Assembly (NCBI GenBank): GCA_023375785.1
Contig: SZWC01000520.1
Coordinates: 242,044-298,645, forward strand
Direction: 5' to 3'
Source of the DNA: Penium margaritaceum
Lineage: Eukaryota > Streptophyta > Zygnematophyceae > Desmidiales > Peniaceae
DNA: 56,602 nt
Below the pieces are notes generated by a model. That model ran no database searches. It was not told the origin of the DNA and was given only the letters and a program-made list of their open reading frames with translations. Shown piece after piece: positions 20,061 through 32,146 of the stretch. Both the position numbers and the translations under genes were made by a program. Positions within the stretch are counted from its first letter, which is position 1. Each line of letters begins with the position of its first letter.

Positions 20061-21480
20061 TTGTTCACCGTGCAGCGGCTTCTTGCTGTGACTTGTGGTC
20101 GTGCTGAGCACACTCCTACACTTGTTTGCAGTGTCACACGGCGTCACGTGTCCGCATCGTCTCACATGTTGAGTGGCTTTTGGATCATTGATTATGGAGC
20201 CATTCATCACATGACGTCGTCTCGTGCAGTATTTATCATGTTGGGGCCTATCGGTGAAATACGCTTCGTGCGCACGGGCCCTGGCCGAATGCTGCCATTT
20301 CAGGGCATTGGTGTTCTTCATTTCATTGGTCCGTTGTGTGACGTCTTCTTACCTGATGTTCTCTTTGTCCTTGCGCTGGAGGTCAGCTTGCTGTCAATCA
20401 CTGCCTTGGATGATCAGGGCATGGACTTTGTTTTGTCTTGTGGCATCGACACTGTGTCAATGCAGTCGTCTGGCCATCCTGTTCTTTGCAATCTGCATTG
20501 TGATAAGTTGTATCGTGTGTCCTTGTTTACACCATCGTCCGTTGCCACTACTACATCACTTGTGCATGTCTCTCCCTCGCTTTCCCCTGTGCATACATGT
20601 TTGCTCCATCGACGCTTATGTAACGTGCATACTGCTGCCATCCATAGCCTCGTACGTCATGAGCCTACTGCTGGTCTTGACCCTGGCACATTCCCTGTGC
20701 CTTGGACTATTGACTGTCTTCATTATGCACAAGGCAAGTTGCATTGCCCGTCCTTCCTTTTCTCTGACTCTCACATGCTGCACCCCCTTGCCCTTATCCA
20801 TGCGGACGTCATGGGTCCTCTACTTGATGACTTTCTTGGGGGTGTCGGCTGGTAAGTCTCGTGTCTCATGGATGACCTCTCACATTTTCGCTGGATCTTT
20901 TTCCTTTGCCAAAAAAGCGATTTTGGGTCCCCGATTGAGTCTTGGCTTGTCCAAGCTGAGCGTGCTTGCCACTGTAAGATGTTAGCATTGCTCCGATCGT
21001 GGTGGGGAGTTCATGGGTCCTACGACCCGCTTCCTCGAGTCTCAACGGGTGCATCTGGAGCTCTGTGCTCCATACAACCACAACATAACGGGGTATTGGA
21101 ATGTTGGAACCACATTCTTGCTGAAGGATTTCGCATGCTTCTTATCGAGTTTTGCATCCCTCCGTTGTTTGCTTTCGAGGTCATGTCCTACATGACGTGG
21201 ATTTGGAACTGTGTTCCCCATGGTCCTCTGCCTCATCATGTCATGGCATTCGAGCGCTGGTAGGGTCGTCGTTATGACCTTTGCCTCGCTCACGGAGGTG
21301 AGTGTTTGGAGAGGCATCACCTACGCTTGGCTCCCTGAGGACCAACGTGATGGCAAGCTCACTTCTTGAGGTTGTCTCTGTCCTTTCCTTGGTGTCTACT
21401 CTCAGTCCAAAGCTTGGCACTTTTGGGATCATGAGAGCAATTGGACTGTCGAGTCTCACAATGCTCTCTTTTTTAATAAC
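20061..21480 (+). pseudogene. D2 protease and integrase (broken)
   Basis: Open to 20855: WIIDYGAIHHMTSS is the protease active site with Tyr replacing Ser (D-Y-G), then DVLFVLALEVSLLS and LDDQGMDF. The zinc region is LLHRRLCNVHTAAIHSL with CLHYAQGK, where the second Cys of CxxC is Tyr. The first catalytic Asp is present in LIHADVMGPL. A TAA at 20853-20855 is followed in the same frame by MDDLSHFRWIFFLCQKSD; the second Asp block is shifted out of frame, and EVMSYMTWIWNCVPHGPLP marks the integrase end (to 21263). Further remnants reach about 21480. Confidence 0.85.
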
Positions 21481-21499
21481 ACCTTGTCTTATGACATCA

Positions 21500-22124
21500 C
21501 TTGTTCTGTCCCGTCGCTTGTGCTCTTATCTTGCTAGGGAGAGGTGGTGTCTGTAGAGTTCCCTTCGGCAGTAGATGTGCTCTGTATCATGCTTCTACGT
21601 CATTGCCTGCGTCCTCTCCTATCGAGTCTGCATCGTTGCCTATGTCATCTCTTGTCACGTCTATATTATTGCCTGTGTCATCTCATGTCGCATGTGTATT
21701 GTTTCCTACTTCCTCGCCTGTCAAGTCTGAATCCCCGGCTGTGCCATCTCTTTTCACCTATGTCCTCTCTTGTTGTGTCTATGTTTTCACCTGCATCCTC
21801 TCCTATCACGTCTGTGTCATTGCCTACATCCTCTCCTGTGTCCTCTCTTGTCACACATGTGTCACCGCCTGCATCATCTCTTGGCGCATCTGTGTCATCT
21901 CTTGTTGCTTCTTCGCCTATGTCGACGGTTGTGGTTCCATCGATAGTGGACCCAGGCGCAACCACGCAATCCCCCATCTCATCGCTGTTTGTTTGTGCGC
22001 CAGCCTGTTGTCTGAGACCGTTGCAGTTTGCACCTCACTATGCCCCAATTGCCAGCCGTATAGTCTAGGCTGGCCACTCAGGGCCGGTGCACTCATTCCA
22101 TCCAGCTCATGGTGGTGTCGTTGA
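21500..22124 (+). pseudogene. D2 serine/proline-rich linker between IN and RT
   Basis: An open stretch rich in Ser, Leu, Pro and Cys (LPASSPIESASLPMSS and similar), made of imperfect repeats of a roughly 30-bp unit (TCGCCTGTGTCATCTCTTGTCA-like). It lies at the position of the tandem-repeat linker of G and H. No known domain. Confidence 0.55.
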
Positions 22125-23232
22125 CCCCACACAACTGGATCATGTCTCTAGTCTTGACGCACTTGGCTTGGCACCGGCTGTGGTACAACCAAATATAATG
22201 CTTGGATATTCTCTCATCCCTGATGAGTTCTACCAAGCCATTGCGGTAGCCTGGTCTACTCCGCCACTTTCATATCCCTTAGTCGTCACCACACTTGTTG
22301 CGAGTAGCACAAGGACACGTGTGCCTAAACCAAACACAGTACAACAAGCATGCTCCATTGGAGATGTAGCCCTCTGGGAGCAAGCTATGCGCAAGGAACT
22401 CGTTCCATTTGAGGAGCATGGAGTTTATGAGAAGGTGAAACTCCCACCTAATCATAAGGCCATATCAGCCCATTGGGTTTTTTTGAGGAAAGAGAGGTCA
22501 AATGGATCAATAGAACAGTACAAGGCCCATCTTACGTCCAAGGGATTCTCCCAAGTGCCTTGTGTGGACTTTGATGCCACCTTTACCCCTATAGGCAAGT
22601 ACACCACGGCAAAGGCCTTGTAACGTCAGGTGGCACAACATGATCGGGAGCTCCACCAGATGGAAGTGAACAATGCCTTCTTGCACGGAAATCTCAAGGA
22701 AGAGATCCATCTCATCCAGCCTCCAAGGTTCGAGGATGACACAAATGGGATCTAGCGCCTCCGAAAGGCCTTGTGTGGTCTGAAGTAATCTCCAAGTTGT
22801 TGGAACCTCAAGATCTCTGGTACCTTGGAGCGGGGCGGGTATTACCTTAGCCCAATGGATCCAGCTTTATTCGTGAGTTTCTCCTCTGCACCCTTCGTCG
22901 CTGTCCTGGTCTATGTGGACGACCTCTTGATTGCGTCCCCTGACTTGCAGGCTTTACATGCTGTGATGGATCGCCTCCAGTCTATGTACAGTATGAAGAT
23001 TATTGGTCTAGCTCGTGTTTTCTTGGAAATGGAGATTGAGCGTGATTGCCAGCATCGCACACTACATGTGCATCAGGCTGGTTACGTCAGGACATTGGAG
23101 GAGCGCTTTGCTAACCTGCTGGCCACAGTCCCCTCTGCATCAATTCCTATGATGCCCGCTAGACAGAGGCTCCTCACGTCAGCGGACCTAGGCTGTTTGG
23201 GGGAGCTTGTCGATGTCACGATGTACCTCTGA
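22087..23232 (+). pseudogene. D2 reverse transcriptase (broken)
   Basis: The first part to 22623 has WEQAMRKELVPFEEHG, SAHWVFLRKERSN, QYKAHLTSKGFSQ and FDATFTPIGKYTT. A TAA then interrupts. The same frame goes on with HQMEVNNAFLHGNLKEE, more stops (22755, 22786) and, from 22825, DPALFVSFSSAPF and the intact catalytic VYVDDLLIASPD near 22915. The frame ends at 23232 just after GELVDVTMYL. Several stops are at positions where H has CAG or TGG. Confidence 0.87.
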
Positions 23233-24011
23233 GTCATTGGCTCCCTCATGTTCCTCGTGACCATGACGCGCGCAGATGGTGCCTACTGTGAACTTCTTAT
23301 CATAGTTCTCATAGCATCTGCATCGGCTCCATCTGGATGCTTCTCTGCGAATGGTATGGTATGGTGCTTCTACCCCACACCTGGGCTTGTGCTTTTGTGC
23401 ACAACCATCTGTTGTTGTTGACGGATACACTGACAGCGATTGGACCCATGACCGCGATGGGCGCAGCCGGTCCGGCTAAATATTTCTAGGCAGAGGAAAA
23501 GTTGTCTCATGGAAGAGTGGTAAGAGGGGCTGCATAGCACGAAGCTCGACTGAGGCTGAGTATGTCGTATTAGAGGGTAAGGTTTGTGAAAGCATCTAGT
23601 CTTACCGTCTCATGTAGCAACCGCGGCAGCCCAACCTGTGCATCACCATCTGCTGTGACAATGGGAGCACGCGCCTCAAAGCAGTTCATGATGGCATGTG
23701 TCACACACGCAACAAGCACATCAACATTAAGCATAACTTTGTACGGGAACATATTTCACATGGAAATTTCTCTGTCGTGGGTGTTGACACATGGCAGCAA
23801 CGTGCAGACTTCCTCACAAAAGCGCTTTGCAGCGGCAAGTTCAAGTTTACGTTGCACAATGTTAGGCTTCTTGCACCTGCTTCTGCTCCTTTGTGATTCC
23901 AATCCCGCTCTTGTTGCTTCCTCTCTTGGTCCTGTTGTATGGATCTATCTCATGGTCCCTACTGTGCGATGTCGTTGCAATTGTTCAGTTATCCTTGCTC
24001 GCTCGTGGTGA
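23233..24011 (+). pseudogene. D2 RNase H remains
   Basis: Fragmented in all frames. Recognisable: VIGSLMFLV after the RT stop, a GRVVRGAA/IARSSTEAEYV-type block near 23530, NKHINIKHNFVREHISHG (RNase H C-terminal motif; compare RTKHIDIRYHH in C) near 23710, and QRADFLTKALCSGKF near 23800. At least four frameshifts. Confidence 0.75.
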
Positions 24012-24026
24012 CTAGCACCTGAGGAT

Positions 24027-24036
24027 CATGGTGGAG
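24027..24036 (+). promoter_or_regulatory. Polypurine tract of D2
   Basis: CATGGTGGAG directly before TGTTGG; compare CATGGGGGAG before the G 3' LTR at 42215-42224. Confidence 0.7.
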
Positions 24037-24641
24037 TGTTGGTGTGTCAGACATGGTGACCTTTGGACGTGTCACCATGGCTTGCTAGAATACTGGGACA
24101 CTTGACAGTTGCTTGAAAGCATCAGCACCAGCCGGCGCGCCCTCACGTACTCTCCAGATTTTTCTCGGTGGCCACCTCCCGGGGGCCTTTTTTAAGTGGC
24201 ACTGTTCTTACCTGTTCATGATCAAGTTGCGTAGAGTTTCTGTTTTTACACTTGGCACTTCTTTCGGTTTTTTATTAGGAAAACTGAGGAGCATGTATGT
24301 CTACCGGGTTCCTTTCTTCTGTTCAGTCAGAGCTTGCAGGTGGATTACTCTCTTTTCTGACCGGTTGGTTAGACTTGCCTACTTAGATGCGTGTAGATGG
24401 GTGAGACTAGATCTACACACTTGCCTGTTCTGTTTCTCTTCACTCTAACTTGTACGTTTTCAAGTGTCTCTTCACCATTTGAAGCACCGTTCATTGCGTT
24501 GTGTTCTATGCAAATGACCCCCTCATAATGAACATAGCTTTGGGAGTTTATCCATTCCCTTGCTTGCTAGTGCACCATCATACTGCACACTATTTTTACG
24601 GCTGCAGCAGTAAGGCTGAGAATCTTCCTAGAAATTTCTCA
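24037..24641 (+). repeat. LTR shared by D2 and E
   Basis: 605 bp, TGTTGGTGTG...TTTCTCA. It is preceded by a polypurine tract and followed directly by a primer site. A diverged minus-strand relative is at 32658-33208 (element F). Confidence 0.82.
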
Positions 24642-24653
24642 TGGTATCAGAGT
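24642..24653 (+). promoter_or_regulatory. Primer binding site of element E
   Basis: TGGTATCAGAGT, 11 of 12 bases of the canonical plant initiator tRNA-Met 3'-end site, immediately after the LTR. Confidence 0.8.
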
Positions 24654-25395
24654 GGCAAGATATCCCTCGCTGAGCTGCGCTGCAGAGATGTAGTAGTAGG
24701 AGCCGCTGTGAGTAATTGCTGCAGCCACGGTCCTAGAAGGACCCACCAACCCATGGTGACGCGCCGTCGTACACTACAGGAGCGAAGACACCCTTGTGAA
24801 GAAAGCTACAACCGCATCACCATGGCCGCCAATATGAATGCAGAAAAGGGTCGTCTAGCCTTTTCCAGGAGTAGTTGGGGCATGTGATGTCCTTAAAGGT
24901 TCGTGCAGGTTCAGAAGTTAAAGCCAGGTTGCACCTACCCCCACCCCCGGACGCGTGAGAGCTTGACGAACCCAAATGACCACGATTTTAGGCGTGTTAG
25001 GGTTCTTTAAACAACCCTGGTTATAACCTATCCATAGCGCCATTTCGCGCTTTCATTTGTGCCTTGTGGAATGCAAAAATTGAAAATACACACTCACATG
25101 TAGAATTTCCTTGGATTTCGGGCATTGACAAGGAAAGTGATGTTTTGACCTTCTTTAGGATTGTTTTCCATGAGACCACCACCATTGCGTTTTGTATGAT
25201 GTACCACATCATTGCTCCAAGTTTTGCTTGATTTCGGCGACCTTCATGCTGAAATCGTCATTATGGGTGATGACATCATCAGACTTAGCCAAGTTTTTGA
25301 CCTGAACTTTAAAATTTTTATGCATCTCAAGTTTTCGAGAAAGGCAGTCAGATCATCAGTCCAGCGAATTTTTCATTTCATCATCCGAAGCGGCC
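24654..25395 (+). other. Leader of element E, no gene seen
   Basis: No coding signal. Mostly unique AT-richer sequence with a few CTG/CAG triplets near 24670-24720; far fewer than in the G, H or I leaders. Confidence 0.5.
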
Positions 25396-26850
25396 CACAT
25401 GGCACCTGGTGGCAACAAGCAGAAGCGGCCTACTGCTCGTTTCGGCTCAGGCTATACGGCTGAGACATCTAGTCCTCGCTCCCAGGCCATTGGTTCCCTG
25501 TTCCAAGCGTAGGAGGACATCCGACAACAGCAGACGGCACAGGCGGCAAACCTCAAGGAGATTCTCAGTATGCTACAGAGGATGCATCACCATCCCCTAG
25601 TTGCACCCTGAGTACCACAGTGGGACGTACAGCAGCAGGACGTGCAAGAGCAGGATGTATAACAGCAGGGCATGTAGGAGCAGATGACAGCAAGAGACAA
25701 CAGCAGCATTGATGAATGCAATGGTTCACAACAGTAGTTATGAGGCTCTGGAGTGACCGGTCACTAGGCTTCAAGCATCCGGTGGTGAGAGGCTGTGGAG
25801 GGGATGAACAGTCCCCAATTGGATCAGCGGATCACTCCCATGCAAGATACTAGGTTGCCTGCACCTTCATTCTTGATGTGTCGCTCTCCTGGTGTGTCCT
25901 TTTGTGGAGTTTCAATTTTCAGTACACTCTATCGTGTCCCTTAGGTTGCTTTCCCCATGGAGCGGTGGGCAAAGGACTTCGAGACCCCATCACCACACTA
26001 TAATAGCAATGTTGGGTTCGATGCTTGGGAGGCCCTCTCCCAGGTGTGGTATGATGCGGAAGACATTTGGCCATGTTACTTGAGCTAGTATCAGACGGCA
26101 GATCCTTGCCAGTCATAGGTTGTGGCGAGAATCATGTGCGACTTGCTGTACGCCATGCCCCAGGACGTCGTTGTCAACTTCTGCCCATTTTTCAGGGCCC
26201 TTTCTACAGGCAGTGGAGCGGACCCCCGCCGCAGCTGGGAGTTGGTCCTCACCCTGCAGGCAGACAAGATCCATGCAACAATGATGGCGTGTCTTTGGGA
26301 GTTCAGCTCCCTTAGACAGGGTACATATGAGTTGGCGCCAGCTTAGTGGTGGCGAGCCATGCAGACCTACACTCGCCTCAGCACCTTTGACGGCTCCAAG
26401 ATCGGGGCCCTACACACCATCATGATCGGGGCCCACATGGAGTTTTTCAGCATGTTCACCTACTTAAACCAAGAAATTCTCGGTGAGCTGTTGAAATCCT
26501 TGGAGCTGCTCCCTTGGGCCCATCAGTACTACCTGCAGCGAACAGCCGCAAATGAGGCTCCCCATGTCCATCAAGCGAGTCCAGTAGTTATCACAAAGAC
26601 CACCTTCCGAACGACCGTGCTCAATTTCCTGTCCTTATCCTCCTCTCCATCGCCCTCCTCCTAGAGCGTTGCCACTGCTACACAAGGAAAAAAGGGAAAA
26701 AAAAAGTTGTTGTAAGGGATAGCAACAGCAACAGCAGTAACAGCAAGGTCCGTGGCAATCCGGTGGTGGCAATGTAAGTTCAGTCCACTGCTACAACTAT
26801 GGGAGTCCACATTGCTACAGGGAGTATGTATAGCCCCTCACCGGTGTTCT
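25396..26850 (+). pseudogene. Element E Gag (broken)
   Basis: Starts around APGGNKQKRPTARFG near 25400 and includes a Gln-rich section (QQQTAQAANLKEIL, then QQDVQEQDV) with several stops. From 26122 open pieces match Gag of G/H: VNFCPFFRALSTGSGADP, then WRAMQTYTRLSTFDGSK and IGAHMEFFSMFTY to 26664. A decayed zinc knuckle (HCYNYGSPHCYREY, two Cys lost) is near 26790. Frames change at least four times. Confidence 0.65.
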
Positions 26851-26869
26851 CTCTCCACAACACCAGTGT

Positions 26870-27660
26870 TTGCTACATCACCACCTTGCCTATGTGAGCT
26901 CAGACACTATGTCCAAGCTCATTCAGACTCAGCCAGCCCTTGGTCTTGACACGACTTCCTTCAAGAAGCCGCCCAAGACTGATTGTCTCTTCTACGCTCG
27001 GGGTAAGATGCATCGTTACACTTGTCCCAACTCGGCTTCCCGTTTACTGCATCCGCTCAGACCTTCTTGACCCCCTTCCTGTTGAGTCTCTCTCAGATTG
27101 GGGGCAATATGTCCTCACCCTGACTGATAACTTTACCTGGATGAGGTGTGTTTTCAGCCTCCGCCACAAGATGGATGATGCCCTCGCATTTCGTCTGTGG
27201 CAAGTCATGGGTGAGTGCCAGTCTTGTCAGACCCTCCACAATTTCTGCTTGGATCGTAGTGGTGAGTTCTTAGTCAAGATGGATACCTTCTTTTCTATGC
27301 ACGATGTTTTTCACCAGCTCTCAGCCCATGCCTCACAACAACCGATTGGCGTGTCAAAGCGCTGGAACCACACCATGAATGATGCGTTCCATGCCATGCA
27401 TTCTGAGTGTGATATTCCAGAGTCCTTTGCCCTTGAGGGGTTTTTCTACATGATCTGGGTCTCGAACCGCATACCGTACAATCCTTTTCCAGACCATGTC
27501 ACGTTATATGAGCTGTGGTTTGGCCATCACACCGACTTCCATCTTGTTCCCATTTGGGGTTCTCTAGCCTGTGTTTGGTACACCAAGGACCAGCAGGGTC
27601 CAAGGTCTCACCTTGGAGCCACATCTGTATCTTCCTCGGTAAATCCCTAGTGGAAGGCCT
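26870..27660 (+). pseudogene. Element E integrase (protease lost)
   Basis: Starts within the zinc region (LGLDTTSF, CLFYARGKMHR) with no protease upstream: only about 80 bp separate it from the Gag knuckle. After a frame change at about 26960: YVLTLTDNFTWMRCVFSLRHK, then CLDRSGEFLVKMD (second Asp region), a degenerate Glu region (VSKRWNHTMND) and FFYMIWVSNRIPYNPFPDHVT, to YTKDQQGPR near 27600. The first catalytic Asp block is lost. Confidence 0.8.
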
Positions 27661-28336
27661 GGAGCTTTTGGGATCCTACTTGACACCGCATCGTCAACTC
27701 TTGAGACGCTCTCCTCTTTGATGCTCTCACCTATCACGACCTTTCCAGTATTTTGGCGTTGGCTACTGACCACCTTCCCATTGTGTGGCTTCTTGGCAAA
27801 TGGGGGAGTCCAGACCTATGAATGGGTCTGTCAGGGCCTCCCCACCTATGATTCGGTCTCAGGCTGATGACGACCCGGCCATTATGGCCATTGGCCCAGT
27901 GGCCTCGCCAGCTGTCTTTGGCACTCCTCCTATCATGCCAGTGTCAGTTCCTTCTGGTACACATGCTCCCATGCTAGTCTCAGTCCCTCCTGGCACACCT
28001 GCTCCCGTGCCAATCTCAGTCCCTTCTCTCATACCTGCTCCCGTGCCAATGTCTTTCCCTTTTGGCATACTTGCCTTCATGCCACTGCCGATCCTCTCTG
28101 GCACACCTAGCTTTGCGCGTATGCCAGTTTGCTTTGGCACACCTGGTCTCGTACCTGTGGCAGTCTCCCCAATCACACCTGGTCCTCTGTCTACACCTGC
28201 TTCCTTGGCTTGTGAGCTAGTACCTGTAAATGATCGTCCTTCATCCTCTCCCCTTCCTTGCCAGCCTGTAGTCCCTGCTGCTATGGACCAACCGGTTGCT
28301 ACGCAACCAGAGGTAAGCAACTCAGCTTTGGATTAA
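27661..28336 (+). pseudogene. Element E proline-rich linker between IN and RT
   Basis: Open from 27785 to 28336. Tandem degenerate repeats of roughly 14 residues, PVPISVPSLIPA / PVPMSFPFGILA / FMPLPILSGTPS, rich in Pro, Ser and Val. Same position as the linkers of D2, G and H but a different repeat unit. Confidence 0.65.
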
Positions 28337-28359
28337 TCCAGTGAACTCGGTGGTCGCCT

Positions 28360-29510
28360 TTGACTACTGGCCTCGAGGGCTTAGTGGAAAATCGATTTGG
28401 CACCCAGATCTTCTCTCATAGTATTCAGATTGGTGAGCCTAGCATGAAGGCCCTTGGCTTGAGTGTCCAGGCGGACAACACTATGGTACACCAAGCATGC
28501 CTTGTTAGTTGGTCTCACAAGAGTTCCCGGTTGCTTGCGATGCTGCAGCCTACCTTGTTGTAGTCTGACCAAGTCTGGAGGCATGTGTCTTATTCACCTA
28601 GAGCTCTCCCTCAATGATACCTGATCGAGGTACATTGAAGGAGGCACTCTCAGCTCAGCATTCAGAGTTTTTATGTGCTGCTCATGAGGATGAGCTGAGA
28701 GCCATTTATGAGCACAGTGTCTATGAGCTTGTCGACCTCCCGCCTAGGCAAAAGGTTGTATAAGCCAAGTGTGTCTTTTGTAAGAAGGAGAATCATGATG
28801 TCACACTGGATCTCTACGAGGGTCGCTTGACAACCAAAGGGTTCTCACAGGTTGAGGGTGTGGATTTCACTGAAACCTTTGTACTAATTGGCCGCATGAC
28901 CACCATGCACGCTCTCCTCGGGATTGTTGCTCACCATGGCTAGGAATTGTACCAGATGGATGTGAACCACATGTTCCTCCATGGCACCTTAGAGGAGGAG
29001 ATTTACATGGTCCAGCCACCTGGTTTTTACATCAGTAACAAGGTGTAGTGCTTGCGCAAGCTCTTGTATGGCTTGAAATAGTCATCAAGATATTAGAATT
29101 AGGAGGTCACCGACACACTGACACGTGTCGATTACATGTAGAGTGAAGCCGAACAGTGTGAGATCTCCTCCGCTATCTTGGTCTACGCGGACGGCCTCCT
29201 GATTGTGTCTCTTTCTATGGAGGCCGTCTAGGAGGCCAAGGAAGTCCTTAAGGCTATGTACATGATGAAGGACCTTGGTTGTACGCCGAAGTTTCTCAGG
29301 ATGGAGATCGTACATGATCAATGATAGACACTCTTGCTACATCAAACACATTAATTCCACATTGTGGGTGAGCGGTTTGCTGACCTCCTTGTTGCAGTTC
29401 CCACAGCCTCCACCTCCATAAAATCTGATGGGCAGGATGCTCTCAAGGTGGATGATCACGCATAGTTGGGGGAGACATTGGACGTGACCTTGTTTTGTTT
29501 ACTTTATTGG
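28360..29510 (+). pseudogene. Element E reverse transcriptase (broken)
   Basis: Recognisable from ELRAIYEHSVYELVDLPPRQK (near 28700) through [40 protein letters not shown] and LLYGLK to the active site, now YADG in place of YVDD (near 29190), and MMKDLG. More than ten stops, among them TAG at 28942 where H has TGG. Certainly inactive. Confidence 0.8.
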
Positions 29511-29579
29511 CTTTTTATGTACTTTGCCATTGTCACACAGACCAAATATTTCTTTTCTGTCATGACACCTAGACCGGCC

Positions 29580-30330
29580 GCGTGATTACGACGAAAATTG
29601 ACCCTCCACCGCCTCTGGTGATGCTCATGTTGCAGACCCCCAGGATCTCACAATCATGGAGCTTTGCCAGCTGCTCGCACTACATACTACGGGAGGTGTG
29701 AGTGTATTGTGACAGTCAGGTGTTCCACAGTCAACTTGTCATACTTTCTTCGTTGCCCGTGATGATGTTTTATACGAGAGCTGAGTTAGCTTGTGATAAT
29801 GATGGAGATAGCAGTGCTGACTGGATTGACGAGTCATAGTTTCGTGATGTTCTTAATTGTTTCAAGTCCTCTACTGAGTTTCCAACAGAGGCAGAGTGCC
29901 CTGTGGCCTGTTGCACTATGCAGACGACAAGTCGTGTGGCAAGCGGCACTTCGATAATGCACTCCAGAGAAACCCACGGCATTTTTGTCATTGTAGTGAC
30001 TTTTTGGTGCTCGGTCTCGTTGCGTGAGTTCGGTCCGTTCACACAAGGTCTCGTCATTCATTGCATTTCAAGGGTGCCGTGGTGGTTCCCTTTGATGATC
30101 CGTTTGCCCCCTTGAATATTTCCGATGTGCTCTTTGTTCCTCCTCTTGATCTCACCCCTGTTCTCTATTCATGTTTGCACCAAGATTGGTCCCTTTGTTG
30201 AGCACACCACTGACTTTGTCAGTGTGACTGCTCTCGACACTCTTGTCTTTGTTCTTTGTGCCTTTTTTGGTGATTTCCTATGTCGTGTGTCTCGTTGCAA
30301 TTCCTTGGCCTCCTCTCATTCCTTCGCATC
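29580..30330 (+). other. Rearranged segment with protease-like trace
   Basis: Lies where the first half of RNase H should be. One frame reads PFAPLNISDVLFVPPLDLT near 30095-30150, resembling the LPDVLFVPALELSLLS block of copia proteases, followed by VSVTALDTLVF. No active-site DSG is visible. It may be the missing protease region moved by rearrangement, or part of another inserted relic. Confidence 0.3.
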
Positions 30331-30440
30331 CACGGACATGTAGCGGGCTGACGTCCTGACTAAGGCACTGGCACTCAGAAAGATCATGGTGGTTATTCGT
30401 TCTCTTAGGGTTCGTTCCTCAACTGAGAGTGGCTGAGAGT
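30331..30440 (+). pseudogene. Element E RNase H C-terminal end
   Basis: RADVLTKALALRKIMVVI, matching QRADFLTKALCSGKF of D2 and AKGVVELKYVATKKMLADFLTK of C. A purine tract CACGGGGGAG (30525-30534) follows at the usual distance, but the TCTTGTGATG after it does not match any LTR here. Confidence 0.6.
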
Positions 30441-30534
30441 GGGTTTTGTGAGTATGGTCAATTGACTATTTTGTTACGCACCTGCGTCAGCTATGCATAT
30501 GTATGGACATGTGTACCATCGGATCACGGGGGAG

Positions 30535-31319
30535 TCTTGTGATGTGATTCGTCCCCATCTGTCTTCACATCTTATTGAGACCACTCGGTCATGTCTATGC
30601 TTGTGCAGAACCCTAATAGGGACCCAGCTGGCGTAGGAGCACCGAGGAGTGGTGGCTCCATCCACCAATGCTGTGGTGCGGCCCATAAAGGGTAGGGTAG
30701 TACACCGACGGAAGCCAGCGCCACCTCGGGTGGGGTATTGCTATTGCCGAGGACGTCAGCATGGGCGTTGGAAAAGCCGACGTCAGGACGACGGTGGTCT
30801 CCCAATGCACGAAGTCAGACTCCCAAGCGCAATGGGTCTCGACTGAGAGAAAAAAGAATGAAAAAGAAAAACACGAAACTTCAAATCGGTCTCTCAAGAC
30901 TGGTCTCCCTATGGCAGCAAGACAAAACCCGGATGCCCGACCGGGGATCTCAACCGAGGAGCAAAAAGAAAAATGAGCACAAAGAAAATTTCTGGGAGGA
31001 ATAAAGATGAAAATGAATAAAAAAGAAAATCACTTGCATGTGAGTGACACTGGTGTTCAGTAGAGGATGGCAGGTGAAGTAGGGGGCCCGGGTTCATCCT
31101 TGGTTGGGTGTAGTGGCTTTCCTTTTTTTGTTGTCTTGAGATCTGGCTCGGGCTTTGCTGGCGGACGGGCTCGACTGCTGGCAAACTCGTCAACCGACAA
31201 GCTCGTGGGTTTGACAAGCTCGTCAAACGTGTCTGCCGACCGATGGCACGTCGGTCTGAGAAATGGCAGGAAGCTATGAGGCAGCTTCCCACCAATTATG
31301 ACGACGACTAGTTACTTCT
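30535..31319. other. About 780 bp without a recognisable gene
   Basis: No LTR, pol motif or RNA gene seen. Purine-rich 30840-31040 (AAAAAGAAAAA-type) and a small palindrome TTTGACAAGCTCGTCAAA at 31213-31230. May be leader of F on the minus strand or unrelated filler. Confidence 0.4.
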
Positions 31320-31634
31320 GCGAGCTGCTACTGTTGCTAGCTGTTTCTGCTGCTAGTAGTGCTGCCTCTACTGCACTGGTGCCTTTTTCTGCGGCAGGTG
31401 TTGACAATGGCAGCGGCAGTGACGCGCGAAACTGGACCAATGCTTGAGACAGCTGTAGCAGGAGAAGGCAAAGATAGTGCTATTGCTGCTGTTGCTGCTG
31501 TTGTTGCTGCTGCTTTGCACAGAATACTGATGGGGCTCATGTCATGCGTGCAGGCACTAGAGGCTACTGCAATATGGCTTATAGTGTAAGTGTGAGCTAC
31601 AAGCATTTCAACTACGAGCTGCGACTGGCACTAT

Positions 31635-32146
<512 letters not shown>

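Larger units (their letters stand above)
19984..24641 (+). mobile_element. Element D2, copia relic with 3' LTR
   Basis: Plus strand: PR, IN, Ser/Pro-rich linker, RT, RH, polypurine tract, LTR. The 5' LTR and gag are absent; the left edge meets D1 head-to-head. Protein similarity by eye is closest to element I (same LSITALDDQGMDF-type PR tail). The LTR at its 3' end is immediately followed by a primer site, and so doubles as the 5' LTR of E. Confidence 0.82.
24037..30534 (+). mobile_element. Element E, heavily decayed copia relic
   Basis: Plus strand: LTR, primer site, leader (24654-25395), gag, IN, linker, RT, RNase H end, purine tract (30525-30534). Protease is missing between gag and IN, and a protease-like stretch appears out of order between RT and the RNase H end. 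No recognisable 3' LTR. It is the most mutated copy in the window: RT alone has over ten stops. Confidence 0.72.
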
